From the NCBI RefSeq assembly GCF_031846485.1, contig NZ_JAVRHQ010000002.1, positions 62,001 through 126,000 on the forward strand: a DNA stretch of 64,000 nt, read 5' to 3'. A model generated the notes under the pieces. The model was not told the origin of the DNA and made no database searches. It saw only the letters and a list, made by a program, of their open reading frames with translations. Shown piece after piece: positions 36,742-45,298 of this stretch. Positions within the stretch are counted from its first letter, which is position 1. The number at the start of each line of letters is the position of its first letter. The position numbers were made by a program, and so were the translations under genes. Source of the stretch: Autumnicola tepida (GTDB lineage Bacteria; Bacteroidota; Bacteroidia; Flavobacteriales; Flavobacteriaceae).

Positions 36742-37851
36742 TTACGTGATTTTGTACTTCTGTGCATCTTTAAACTTAAAGTCAAGTCCTAATCCATTTC
36801 TGGACAGATCTGGCTTTAGTTTGCCTTCCCTGGCTTCAGCATATCCATCAAAGAACATTTTTTCTATCCGTACATGATCCCTGAAATATTCCACATGTTG
36901 CATTGGTTGTATAGAAAGGGAAGGATGCAGGTGAAGAGAAGGGGCGCAGTGGGCTGAAATTGGAAGATGAAATGCTCCGCATATTTCTCCGGCTTTTAAA
37001 AGCCCGGTGATTCCTCCACATCGAGTGGCATCGGCCTGTAAAACATCTACTGCAGAATGTTCCAGCATATTTTTAAAATAGCCCGGCGTATAGCCATATT
37101 CTCCTGAAGCCACCCTGATTGCTGCCGGGATATTTTCTTTCACAAAGCGCATTCCCTCAGGATCGTCTGAAGTAACTGGTTCTTCAAACCATTTCACTTC
37201 AAAATCATTAAGGATATTTGCCATTTCTATGGCCTCCTTTGGAAAGTATGCGCCATTGGCATCTACAAAAAGTTGTCCTTCTCCAATGGTTTTTCTTGCT
37301 GCTCTAAGTCGTTGAATATCTTCCTTTTTGCTGCGGCCAATCTTCATTTTAAACATTTTATGGCCTTCCTCTTTCCACTGTTGGAATTTAGCTGAAAGTT
37401 CTGCCGGCCCGTAGGTGGTAAATCCGCCGCTGGCATAGGATTGCATGGTTTCATGTTGTTGCCCAAACAGTTTGCATAGCGGAAGGCCTAAAGTTTTGGA
37501 CTTTAGATCCCATAAAGCATTATCTACTGCTGAAATTGCCATGGAAGCAATCCCGGGCAGGCCAAGATTACGCACTTTACGCTGCATCTTTCCCCATAAC
37601 CTGTTTATGTCAAAAAGATTTTCATCTTTTATTAAAGGGAAAAGATGCTGCGCAATAAATTGTGCGGTAACTGCATCCGCATAAGTATAGCCGATGCCTT
37701 CCTGACTTTCAGATTTAAGATGTACCAAAACCATGATAGTATTGTCCCATTGCAATGTGCCGTCAGCTTCAGGTTCTTCTGTAGGAACACAGTAAGCATG
37801 AGCAGCAGCAGCAGTTATTTTCCAGGCATTATTTGATTTGTCAAAATTCAA
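36742..37851 (-). CDS. Enolase-superfamily enzyme (mandelate racemase/muconate lactonizing group)
   Basis: A 369-residue protein with a capping domain and TIM barrel. Visible catalytic features are the KMKIG lysine pair, metal ligands in VDANGAYF (Asp), FEEP (Glu) and ASGEY (Glu), ADATRCGG, and a His in ISAHCAPSLHLH. This set fits acid-sugar dehydratases or racemases, not enolase itself; the substrate is unknown. No ATG is available near the start: TTG 37851 is used, nine bases after the stop of the ThDP-dependent enzyme, with AGGA as the Shine-Dalgarno-like sequence. The tight spacing argues for a shared operon. Confidence 0.88.
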   Translation of the reverse strand: MNFDKSNNAWKITAAAAHAYCVPTEEPEADGTLQWDNTIMVLVHLKSESQEGIGYTYADAVTAQFIAQHLFPLIKDENLFDINRLWGKMQRKVRNLGLPGIASMAISAVDNALWDLKSKTLGLPLCKLFGQQHETMQSYASGGFTTYGPAELSAKFQQWKEEGHKMFKMKIGRSKKEDIQRLRAARKTIGEGQLFVDANGAYFPKEAIEMANILNDFEVKWFEEPVTSDDPEGMRFVKENIPAAIRVASGEYGYTPGYFKNMLEHSAVDVLQADATRCGGITGLLKAGEICGAFHLPISAHCAPSLHLHPSLSIQPMQHVEYFRDHVRIEKMFFDGYAEAREGKLKPDLSRNGLGLDFKFKDAQKYKIT

Positions 37852-37860
37852 TGGTCCTGA

Positions 37861-39648
37861 CTAATGAGTATATTCCGCAATTACATCTTTCCAGGATTGC
37901 TTGATCATATCTATAGATTCCGGATCTCCCTTCAGCAAAGCTGAAACAAACGCTTTTGCCTGCCCGGGCTTCACATGAGGTGGCATTGGCGGCACTTCGG
38001 GATCTGTATATGCTTCATAAATAACAGGCCTGTTTGAACTTAAAGCTTCATCTAAAGTGTGTTCAATATCTTCAGGCTTGTCTACTTTTATACCTTTTAA
38101 TCCCAGCATACTGGCATATTCAGCATAAGGAAAATCGGGTACTTTTTGAGAACCTTCATATTTGGGGTTTCCGGTCATTACCCGTTGCTCCCAGGTAACC
38201 TGGTTAAGATCCCGGTTATTAAGAACAAGGATCATTAGTTTACCGTTGTTCCAGCGATCCCAGTATTTCGAAATAGTAATAAGACCATTATTGCCAAGCA
38301 TCTGCATGGCCCCATCACCTACAAGCGCAATAACATGCTTTTCGGGATGTGCAAATTTTGCAGCAATGGCGTAAGGTACCCCGGGACACATGGTAGCTAA
38401 TTTCCCTGAAAGTGAGCCTCGCATTCCTTTCCTTATTTTGATATCCCTGGCATACCAGTTGGCAGAAGACCCGGAGTCTGAAGTCAGGATACAATCATCA
38501 GGTAATTTCTTACTCAGCTCCCAGAAAACACGTTGCGGATTGATAGGATCGGCATCTTTCATCGCTCTTTCTTCAAGGATCTCCCACCAGTCTTTAATGG
38601 ATTTTTCGATTTTTTCCCTCCAGTCACGGTCTTCTTTTCTTTTAAGCATCGGGATTAATTCGGCCAAAGTATCTTTACTGTCGCCTACAAGATTTACATC
38701 GGTAGGGTAGCGGGTACCCAGCCTTTTTCCTTCAATATCTATTTGCACAGCTTTTGCCTGGCCTTCTTTTGGAAGAAATTCAGAATAAGGAAAATCTGTT
38801 CCTATCATTAATAAGGTGTCACATTCATCCATTAATGTATAACTTGGATTTGTACCTAGTAAACCTATGGAACCGGTAACAAAAGGAAGATCATCTGGTA
38901 AAACATCTTTTCCCAGTAAAGCTTTTGCTACTCCGGCACCTAAAAGGTTGGCAACTTCAGTAACCTCATCTGCGGCATTTCTGGCACCCGATCCTATGAG
39001 CATTGCAACCTTTTTTCCTTCATTTAAAACTTCTGCTGCACGTTCCAGATCTTTCCTGTGAGGTACTACACTCGGGATGGTAATTCCAATGCCGGAATGT
39101 ACCGAACCATGTTTACGGGGTGGGGCAGAGGGGGCATCCAATTCCTGGAGGTCATTGGGCAGGATCACGCAGGTGACCGTCTTTTCAGAAATAGCTATTC
39201 TTAAAGCCCTGTCTATCAAATGTCTTACCTGTTCGGGTACAGTGGCCATGTGTACATATTCTCCTGCCACATCTTTAAAAAGGGACATCAGGTCAATTTC
39301 CTGCTGATAATCACCACCTAGTGCCATTCGTGCCTGTTGCCCTACAAAGGCTACCACCGGCTGATGATCCATCTTTGCATCATACAAACCGTTTAATAAA
39401 TGCACGGCCCCGGGACCTGAAGTAGCCATACAAATTCCTACTTCTCCTGTGAACTTTGCATGGCCCCCGGCCATGAATGCCGCCATCTCTTCATGCCTTG
39501 TCTGGATAAATTCTACTTTCCCATCATCTTCTGCCCTGCGGACTGCAGCGGTTAAGGCGTTTATTCCATCTCCGGGATAACCATAGATGCGCTTAACCCC
39601 CCAGTCATTTAAACGTTGAAGAATAAAATCACTTACTGTTGCGCTCAT
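37861..39648 (-). CDS. ThDP-dependent enzyme of the pyruvate oxidase/acetolactate synthase family
   Basis: A 595-residue three-domain enzyme. The N-terminal domain has the activating glutamate in QTRHEEMAAFMAGGHAKFTG, the middle domain is a Rossmann-type fold, and the C-terminal domain binds ThDP and Mg2+ through GDGAMQMLGNNGLITISKYWDRWNNGKLMILVLNN. Related enzymes decarboxylate a 2-oxoacid and oxidise, carboligate or release aldehyde; which one applies is not visible. It heads the minus-strand cluster, so transcription of the enolase-like and Fe-S genes likely starts upstream of 39648. Confidence 0.9.
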   Translation of the reverse strand: MSATVSDFILQRLNDWGVKRIYGYPGDGINALTAAVRRAEDDGKVEFIQTRHEEMAAFMAGGHAKFTGEVGICMATSGPGAVHLLNGLYDAKMDHQPVVAFVGQQARMALGGDYQQEIDLMSLFKDVAGEYVHMATVPEQVRHLIDRALRIAISEKTVTCVILPNDLQELDAPSAPPRKHGSVHSGIGITIPSVVPHRKDLERAAEVLNEGKKVAMLIGSGARNAADEVTEVANLLGAGVAKALLGKDVLPDDLPFVTGSIGLLGTNPSYTLMDECDTLLMIGTDFPYSEFLPKEGQAKAVQIDIEGKRLGTRYPTDVNLVGDSKDTLAELIPMLKRKEDRDWREKIEKSIKDWWEILEERAMKDADPINPQRVFWELSKKLPDDCILTSDSGSSANWYARDIKIRKGMRGSLSGKLATMCPGVPYAIAAKFAHPEKHVIALVGDGAMQMLGNNGLITISKYWDRWNNGKLMILVLNNRDLNQVTWEQRVMTGNPKYEGSQKVPDFPYAEYASMLGLKGIKVDKPEDIEHTLDEALSSNRPVIYEAYTDPEVPPMPPHVKPGQAKAFVSALLKGDPESIDMIKQSWKDVIAEYTH

Positions 39649-39960
39649 ACTTATTTGATTTACGATTAGATAATTATTTCAAAATTCATTCAGTTTTGAG
39701 CTGCCGTCTTACTAAATCCTGTAATGAGGAGCAGCAGCAGCAGTAGGGGAAATTGCACTTAAAAGTATGCAGGAGCACCGATCGGCTAGAATAGTACTTT
39801 TAAAATGCTACTTAAAGTTAGGTATTCTGCAGAGGCTGTCACAGGCGTTTAAGAAACTTTCACATCTAAAAATATATTTTTTGCAGAACCTTAATATTTA
39901 AAGTAAATTCTAATCTCTAATTTAGGTTTGCATTAACAAGGGAATAAAAAACAGAGCTGC
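39649..39960. other. 312-base divergent intergenic region
   Basis: The gap lies between the ThDP gene and the ASRT-like gene, which read away from each other. TAGGTTTG at 39923-39930 matches the TAnnTTTG box and lies about 30 bases before the ASRT-like start, but a clear TTTG at the right distance is missing. A GCA/CAG repeat of about 15 bases near 39730 and a similar CTG run at 40390 are probably accidental. No gene is seen. Confidence 0.45.
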
Positions 39961-40332
39961 ATGGAACATTTGGGGAAAAGAAAATGGGTGATTGCTGAAG
40001 GTTATATCCCAAAGTACGGGAATGGAAAAGAACCGGAATTCACGAGTCATGAAACCGCATGTATTTTAAATACCGGAGAGGAAAAAGCTGAAATAAAAAT
40101 TACCATATTTTTTTCGGACCGCGAACCGGCAGGCCCGTATAAGGTGGAAGTGGGAGCAAAAAGAACTTTGCATTTGCGCTTTAATCAGCTTAAAGATCCT
40201 GAAGAAATACCAAAAGGCACAGATTATTCTTCTGTTATAGAATCTTCTGTTCCTGTTGTGGTACAACATAGCCGGCTGGATTCCCGGCAGGCAGAAAATG
40301 CTTTATTGTCTACTATGGCATATTCAGAATAA
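39961..40332 (+). CDS. Anabaena sensory rhodopsin transducer-like protein
   Basis: A 123-residue all-beta protein. The pattern KRKWVIAEGYIPKYGNG, FTSHETACILNTGEEKAEIKITIFFSDREPAGPY and VGAKRTLHLRFNQLKDPEEIPKGTDYSSVIESSVPVVVQHSRLDSRQ matches, from memory, the transducer that pairs with Anabaena sensory rhodopsin and its bacterial relatives. The family is thought to bind small molecules and is not restricted to species with a rhodopsin. No rhodopsin gene lies in this window. The divergent metabolic operon suggests a sensor or accessory protein for that pathway, but this is an inference. Confidence 0.75.
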   Translation: MEHLGKRKWVIAEGYIPKYGNGKEPEFTSHETACILNTGEEKAEIKITIFFSDREPAGPYKVEVGAKRTLHLRFNQLKDPEEIPKGTDYSSVIESSVPVVVQHSRLDSRQAENALLSTMAYSE

Positions 40333-40513
40333 GCAAAAAATAATAGTTGAATTTGTGGATTTTTGTAATTCGTCTGTACCCCCATGTTTTCTGCTGCTGC
40401 TGCAGAATATGATTAAAAATGATAACAGGTTGTTCCAAATTTATAGGAATAGGAGTAGAAACAGGAAATAATTTCTTGTAATTTTATTGTTAACACTGAA
40501 GATTAAAGAGGGT

Positions 40514-40539
40514 AAAAATCTATTTATAAATAGATTTTT
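40514..40539. repeat. Perfect 26-base palindrome before the oxidase operon
   Basis: AAAAATCTATTTA (40514-40526) is followed directly by its exact reverse complement (40527-40539), 27 bases before the coxB start. It could be an operator for the oxidase operon, or an A+T-only hairpin ending upstream transcription. There is no spacer loop, which favours a protein-binding site over a terminator. Confidence 0.5.
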
Positions 40540-40566
40540 CCTTCAGAATTTTAAGCTGTTTTAATT

Positions 40567-41487
40567 TTGGAAGACATTCAATTCAACCAACTTGGTACTA
40601 TAAAAGAATTATTTATTTATTTTCTTATAGCAGCCAGTATTATATTGGGGCTTGTAGCTTTCTTCACAGCATATTATTCCTGGAAATACCGTAAAAGAAA
40701 AGACGATGAGCAGGAGCCGGAACAAATACACGATAATAAAAAACTGGAATTTTCTTTGATAGCCGTGGCTCTTTCCCTGGTAACACTCTTTTTTGTGCTT
40801 ACTATAAACGGGATGAATAAAATTCAGGACATTCCAGAAGACCCGCATCCCGATATTCTTATCACTGGCCACCAGTGGTGGTGGGAAGCCGAATATTCAG
40901 AAGATGGATTAATTACCGCCAATGAAATTCATGTTCCCACCGGGAAAGAATTAATTATTCAGTTCAATTCTGATGATGTTATTCACAGCTGGTGGGTTCC
41001 GGCAATTGGCAGAAAAATGGACCTGGTCCCGGGAGTTGATAATTACCTCAGCGTAAAAGTAGAAAAAGAAGGAATTTACTGGGGCTCCTGCAGTGAATTT
41101 TGCGGGGCACAACATGGATGGATGAGAATAAGGCTCATTGCACATTCGCCGGAGGATTTTGAAAGGTGGAAAAGAAGACAACTCGAGCCAAAGCAAAGAC
41201 TGGATGAGGAATTGTTTAAAAAAGGCGAACAGCTTTTTTCTTCAAAAGCCTGCACCAGTTGTCATGCGATTTCTCCAACAGCATCTATTCCTGCCGTAGG
41301 CCCGAATTTGGCCAATTTTGGCAGTCGTAAATACTTTTTAAGCAATATAAAATTGAATACCGAAATAAATCTGAAAGCATGGTTAAGAGATCCCGGTAAA
41401 GTAAAGTCCAGCGCAAAAATGCCGGACATGCTTTTAGATGAAGACCAAATAGCTGCCCTCACGCATTATCTAGAAAACCTGAAATGA
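40567..41487 (+). CDS. coxB: Cytochrome c oxidase subunit II with fused cytochrome c
   Basis: 306 residues: two N-terminal membrane helices, a periplasmic CuA domain (HSWWVPAIGRKMDLVPG, CSEFCGAQHGWM with both Cys, His and Met ligands), and a C-terminal cytochrome c with CTSCH at 229-233 and the axial Met in AKMPDM. This is the caa3 type, in which the fused heme feeds electrons straight to CuA. The start is a TTG at 40567; the first ATG in frame is well inside the protein. It is the first gene of a tight seven-gene operon whose subunit I gene overlaps its stop. Confidence 0.93.
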   Translation: MEDIQFNQLGTIKELFIYFLIAASIILGLVAFFTAYYSWKYRKRKDDEQEPEQIHDNKKLEFSLIAVALSLVTLFFVLTINGMNKIQDIPEDPHPDILITGHQWWWEAEYSEDGLITANEIHVPTGKELIIQFNSDDVIHSWWVPAIGRKMDLVPGVDNYLSVKVEKEGIYWGSCSEFCGAQHGWMRIRLIAHSPEDFERWKRRQLEPKQRLDEELFKKGEQLFSSKACTSCHAISPTASIPAVGPNLANFGSRKYFLSNIKLNTEINLKAWLRDPGKVKSSAKMPDMLLDEDQIAALTHYLENLK

Positions 41488-43139
41488 GTTTATATATAGA
41501 CATACCTGAATCTAAAGCAAAACTGCCATCGCCAAAATCTGACCGCGGAAGGCTTTCCTGGATTTCTTCGGTAGATCACAAGCAAATAGGGATAATGTAC
41601 ATTTTAATGGCGCTGTTATTCTTTATTATTGGAGGGGTGGAAGCCATGTTTATAAGAGCACAGCTGGCGCTACCGGAAAATTATATTATTTCCCCTGAAG
41701 TTTACAGCCAGATCTTTACCATGCACGGCACTACTATGATTTTTCTCGCACTTATGCCTGTTCTGCTGGGCTTAGGTGTTTATTTTATCCCGCTGATGAT
41801 TGGCGCTAATGATATGGCTTTTCCAAGAATGAATGCCTTTAGCTTTTGGATCACCTTCTTTGGCGGACTTCTACTATACTTCAGCTTTTTTGCGGGCGGT
41901 GCTCCAAATGCCGGATGGTTTAATTACGCGCCTTTAAGTGAAACTCCGTATTCGCCCGATGTGGGGATAGATTATTATACCGTGGGATTAATGCTTACCG
42001 GAATTGGAAGTATCTCCACTGCTGCAAACTTTGCCGTTACCGTACTCACCATGAGAGTGAAAGGAATGAAAATGACCATGCTGCCCCTGTTTGTCTGGAT
42101 GAGCTTTATAAACGCTTTTCTTATTCTTGGGGCACTGCCATTATTGAATGCGGGACTGGCAATGCTTTTGATTGACAGGCAGCTGGACGCGCTGTTTTTT
42201 CTTCCTTCTGCAGGAGGATCGGCTACTTTATGGCAGCACTTTTTCTGGTCTTTCGGCCATCCTGAAGTTTACATTCTTATTTTACCGGCTTTCGGAATTA
42301 TTTCTGAAGTTATTCCGGTTTATTCAAGAAAACCTATTTTCGGCTATGCTTTTGTGGCGGTTTCTTCCATTGCCATCGCCCTCTTATCATTTGGGGTTTG
42401 GATGCACCACATGTTCGCGGTGGGATATACAAATATTGTAAACGGCTTCTTTGGGGCGGCAAGTTTTTTAATTGCAGTGCCTACTGGAGTTAAAGTTATT
42501 AATTGGGTGGGGACCATGTATAAAGGTTCCATCAGGTTTACCACGTCAATGTTATTTGCGCTAATGTTCCTTATCAATTTTACCATTGGGGGGCTTAGCG
42601 GGGTTTCTTTCGCCATTGTCCCGGTAGACTGGCAACTAACAGATACTTACTATGTAGTGGCCCACCTTCATTATGTATTTCTTGGGGGGACGGTATTTGC
42701 CGCTTTCGCCGGGATTTATTACTGGTTCCCAAAAATGAGCGGGCGGCAACTTTCAGAAAAGATTGGGAAATGGCATTTATGGACCTTTGTTACCGGGTTT
42801 AATATGACCTTTTTGGTTCAGCATCTTTTAGGAATTTTAGGAATGCCCCGCCGGGTTTATACCTATTTTGACTTACCCTACTGGACTATCTTAAATATAA
42901 TTTCCAGCGCCGGCGCAATGCTCATGTTTGGAGGAGTGGCGGTTTTTTTATGGAATATCTACAGAACTTTAAAAAAACAACCTGCAGCCAAAGGAGATCC
43001 CTGGGATGCCTGGACCCTGGAATGGGCAACACAATCTCCTCCCGGCCAAAAGAATTTTGACAAATTACCGCCAGTACACAGCCGTAGGCCGCTTTGGGAT
43101 TTAAAGAACCCGCACAATAAAGATAAAAGACTGAATTGA
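41484..43139 (+). CDS. ctaD: Cytochrome c oxidase subunit I
   Basis: The catalytic subunit, 551 residues with about twelve membrane helices. Heme a and the heme-copper site ligands are visible: FTMHGTTMIFL, SFGHPEVYILILPAFG (the His-Tyr cross-link region with the glutamate of A1-type oxidases), HHMFAVGY and VAHLHYVF. It reduces O2 to water and pumps protons. The start overlaps the coxB stop by four bases (ATGA). All key ligands appear intact. Confidence 0.96.
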   Translation: MSLYIDIPESKAKLPSPKSDRGRLSWISSVDHKQIGIMYILMALLFFIIGGVEAMFIRAQLALPENYIISPEVYSQIFTMHGTTMIFLALMPVLLGLGVYFIPLMIGANDMAFPRMNAFSFWITFFGGLLLYFSFFAGGAPNAGWFNYAPLSETPYSPDVGIDYYTVGLMLTGIGSISTAANFAVTVLTMRVKGMKMTMLPLFVWMSFINAFLILGALPLLNAGLAMLLIDRQLDALFFLPSAGGSATLWQHFFWSFGHPEVYILILPAFGIISEVIPVYSRKPIFGYAFVAVSSIAIALLSFGVWMHHMFAVGYTNIVNGFFGAASFLIAVPTGVKVINWVGTMYKGSIRFTTSMLFALMFLINFTIGGLSGVSFAIVPVDWQLTDTYYVVAHLHYVFLGGTVFAAFAGIYYWFPKMSGRQLSEKIGKWHLWTFVTGFNMTFLVQHLLGILGMPRRVYTYFDLPYWTILNIISSAGAMLMFGGVAVFLWNIYRTLKKQPAAKGDPWDAWTLEWATQSPPGQKNFDKLPPVHSRRPLWDLKNPHNKDKRLN

Positions 43140-43690
43140 TGAAAGACAGAGGAAGACTTTTAATGTTTTTTCTAATTGGCTCTGAGGCGTTTTTCTTTAT
43201 AGCCCTTATCATTGCCTATGTTTACTATCGTAATTTTACGGGAGCTACAGATATGGTCGCACATTTTTTAAATGTAAAAAGGGCTACTATCTTAACGGCA
43301 GGCCTGGTGCTGAGCAGTTTTACCCTAATTATGAGCAAAAGAAATTTGCTGAAAGGCCGTTGGAAAATGGCCAAATTATATATGGGTGGCACTATAATTC
43401 TTGCTGCGGTTTTTCTGGGAGGGCAAATGATGGAGTACATAGAACTTTACCATAAGCAGGTTACCATAAGTAAAAATGTTTTTGGAAGCAGCTTTTTCAC
43501 TCTTACCGGTTTTCACGGGCTACACGTAATTATGGGCCTTATTGCCATAAGCTTGTTATTCGGGTTTTCATTTGGTAAATTTAAAGTACTCACTGTAGCC
43601 GGTATTGCCAGTGTTGAAGCCTACTGGCATTTTGTAGATATCATTTGGCTTTGCGTTTACACCTATGTTTATATAACACCACTGTTATGA
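43139..43690 (+). CDS. ctaE: Cytochrome c oxidase subunit III
   Basis: 183 residues with about five membrane helices: MKDRGRLLMFFLIGSEAFFFIALIIAYVYYR, FTLTGFHGLHVIMGLIAIS and VEAYWHFVDIIWLCVYTYVY. This is the short form without the two N-terminal helices of mitochondrial subunit III. ATG at 43139 shares one base with the stop of subunit I. It stabilises proton uptake and the active site of the oxidase. Confidence 0.92.
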   Translation: MKDRGRLLMFFLIGSEAFFFIALIIAYVYYRNFTGATDMVAHFLNVKRATILTAGLVLSSFTLIMSKRNLLKGRWKMAKLYMGGTIILAAVFLGGQMMEYIELYHKQVTISKNVFGSSFFTLTGFHGLHVIMGLIAISLLFGFSFGKFKVLTVAGIASVEAYWHFVDIIWLCVYTYVYITPLL

Positions 43691-44538
43691 GTTGGAAAGA
43701 TTACTTTTTGCTATCTCAAAACTGGTCATTTTCCTGGTCGGTGGCATTGCTTATTTTCTTCGGAAGTTACCTTATCTGGTTTAAACCGAAAGGAAATAAG
43801 TTAACCTCTTTTACGGCTGCCTTTTTACTGCTGTTCATTATGACGGCATCTCCCGTGGCTAACCTGTTGCAATTTGGATTACACAGTGTTGCTATGCTAC
43901 AACATGTAATTATTCTTATGGTTATTCCAATCTTAATCTGGGCAGCATTACCTTCAGCTTTACTGAAGAAGCAGTGGTTAAAACCTGAAAATAAAAACAG
44001 GTTTGTGCTTTTAACCTGGCTAACCGGCAGCCTTGGGATGTGGGCGGCGCATTTTTTAAGTGCCGCTAAAATTTCTGCGGAATCAGGGCTTAGTATCTGC
44101 GGAATTAAAGCCGCGCCTGGCAGCTGGGTGCAAGAAATTCCGGATGCTGTGCTTCCGGTATTTCTGCTTCTGGCGGGCATCATATTTCTGATTCCGGTTT
44201 ATTCAAAAGACAAAAACTTAAGGCTTAAACCTTTGGGAGCAGTATTCTACTTATTTGCCGCATGTGTAAGTTGTTCTATTTTAGGATTATGGGTGGCATT
44301 TTCAGCTTCCTCTGCAGGCCATGCATACGCGGCTCCAATGCTCACCACCTTACGTAGCCCCTTATCACTGAATTTACAATCAGACCAGGAGCTGGCAGGC
44401 ATGATTATGTGGGTGCCAGGTTGCGTACTATACGTGGCAACTTCAGTGCATATCGCGCTCAACTGGCTGCAGGGAGAAGGGCAGGGCGCAGAGGAATTAG
44501 TTGCTGCGGAAGCAAATTCAGATCTAAAAAATGAGTGA
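43687..44538 (+). CDS. ctaG: Caa3 oxidase assembly factor CtaG
   Basis: A 283-residue polytopic membrane protein of the caa3-type CtaG family, which supports assembly of the copper centre or heme of this oxidase class and is unrelated to mitochondrial Cox11. It has about six helices, with HSVAMLQHVIILMVIPILIW and the WAAHF and AGHAYAAPML segments. Start at the ATG 43687 overlapping the subunit III stop; a frame start at 43645 would add 14 residues inside ctaE. Its place in the operon supports the call. Confidence 0.88.
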   Translation: MSWKDYFLLSQNWSFSWSVALLIFFGSYLIWFKPKGNKLTSFTAAFLLLFIMTASPVANLLQFGLHSVAMLQHVIILMVIPILIWAALPSALLKKQWLKPENKNRFVLLTWLTGSLGMWAAHFLSAAKISAESGLSICGIKAAPGSWVQEIPDAVLPVFLLLAGIIFLIPVYSKDKNLRLKPLGAVFYLFAACVSCSILGLWVAFSASSAGHAYAAPMLTTLRSPLSLNLQSDQELAGMIMWVPGCVLYVATSVHIALNWLQGEGQGAEELVAAEANSDLKNE

Positions 44539-44574
44539 AATTGAACAAAAAGCTTAGCCAAAAATTATTATAAA

Positions 44575-44784
44575 ATGGAAGAGAGATACAAAGCCAAACC
44601 CGAAAATTTGCCTGAACCTACATATTGGCCATTCCTGCTGGCCTTTGGCACCATGCTCATATTCTGGGGCTTTCTTAGCAATATTGTGGTCTCGGCTATA
44701 GGTGCTGTAATTTTTATAGTTTCATTGGGAGGCTGGATAACAGATCTTTATAAAGAAAAAAAACCGGAAAAAGATGAGTTGTAA
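44575..44784 (+). CDS. Small two-helix membrane protein, probable oxidase subunit IV-like
   Basis: 69 residues: a short polar start (MEERYKAKPENLPEPTYWPF), two adjacent hydrophobic helices (about 20-56) and a basic/acidic tail (DLYKEKKPEKDEL). Small proteins of this layout occur in caa3 operons as subunit IV or an accessory. It lies between ctaG and the Rieske gene and overlaps the latter by 11 bases. Confidence 0.7.
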   Translation: MEERYKAKPENLPEPTYWPFLLAFGTMLIFWGFLSNIVVSAIGAVIFIVSLGGWITDLYKEKKPEKDEL

Positions 44785-45298
44785 TTGCGGGGAGAATTCC
44801 AAAGAAAACAAAATGGGCCGCAAAAGTTTTCTGTCAAAGCTCATTGGCGGAATTGTGGCTGTTATTGGCGGCTTTTTATCGCTGCCTTTGCTTAACAACC
44901 TGTTGGAACCGGTAATAGGAAACCGCAGGACGGTATGGCGAAAAATTGGGGATATTAGCGATTTTAGCATTGGCGAAACCAAGAAAGTGACTTTCAGGAA
45001 TGCTTCCAGGTACGACTGGAGTGGCAAAATTGATGAATCGGCGGCGTATATAAGAAGAGATGAAGAAGACCAGTTAATTGCGTTTAGCGTGAATTGCTCC
45101 CACCTTGGCTGCCCGGTAAGATGGGAAGAATCCCCGCAAATGTTCTTTTGCCCCTGCCATGGCGGTGCTTTCTACCGTGATGGAACCAGAGCAGCCGGGC
45201 CACCAAACCGTGGATTATACGCCTATCCTTTAAGAGTGAGAAATGGAAATGTAGAATTGGAAACCGAAGCAATACCGGTTACAAATATTGATGTGTGA
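44774..45298 (+). CDS. Rieske iron-sulfur protein of a cytochrome bc complex
   Basis: 174 residues with one N-terminal membrane helix (KLIGGIVAVIGGFLSLPLL), then a Rieske [2Fe-2S] domain with CSHLGCPV and CPCHGGAF, the Cys-His pairs that hold the cluster. It accepts electrons from quinol at the bc complex. The start used (44774, MSCNCGENSKENK) adds cysteines before the membrane helix; ATG 44813 (MGRKSFLSK) is an alternative. The stop overlaps the cytochrome b gene. Confidence 0.92.
   Translation: MSCNCGENSKENKMGRKSFLSKLIGGIVAVIGGFLSLPLLNNLLEPVIGNRRTVWRKIGDISDFSIGETKKVTFRNASRYDWSGKIDESAAYIRRDEEDQLIAFSVNCSHLGCPVRWEESPQMFFCPCHGGAFYRDGTRAAGPPNRGLYAYPLRVRNGNVELETEAIPVTNIDV

Noticed and set aside
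39725..39745. Short CAG/GCA triplet run as a microsatellite or repeat element
   Set aside because: Only about 15 bases, not repeated elsewhere in a structured way, and similar runs occur in coding sequence at about 37800.
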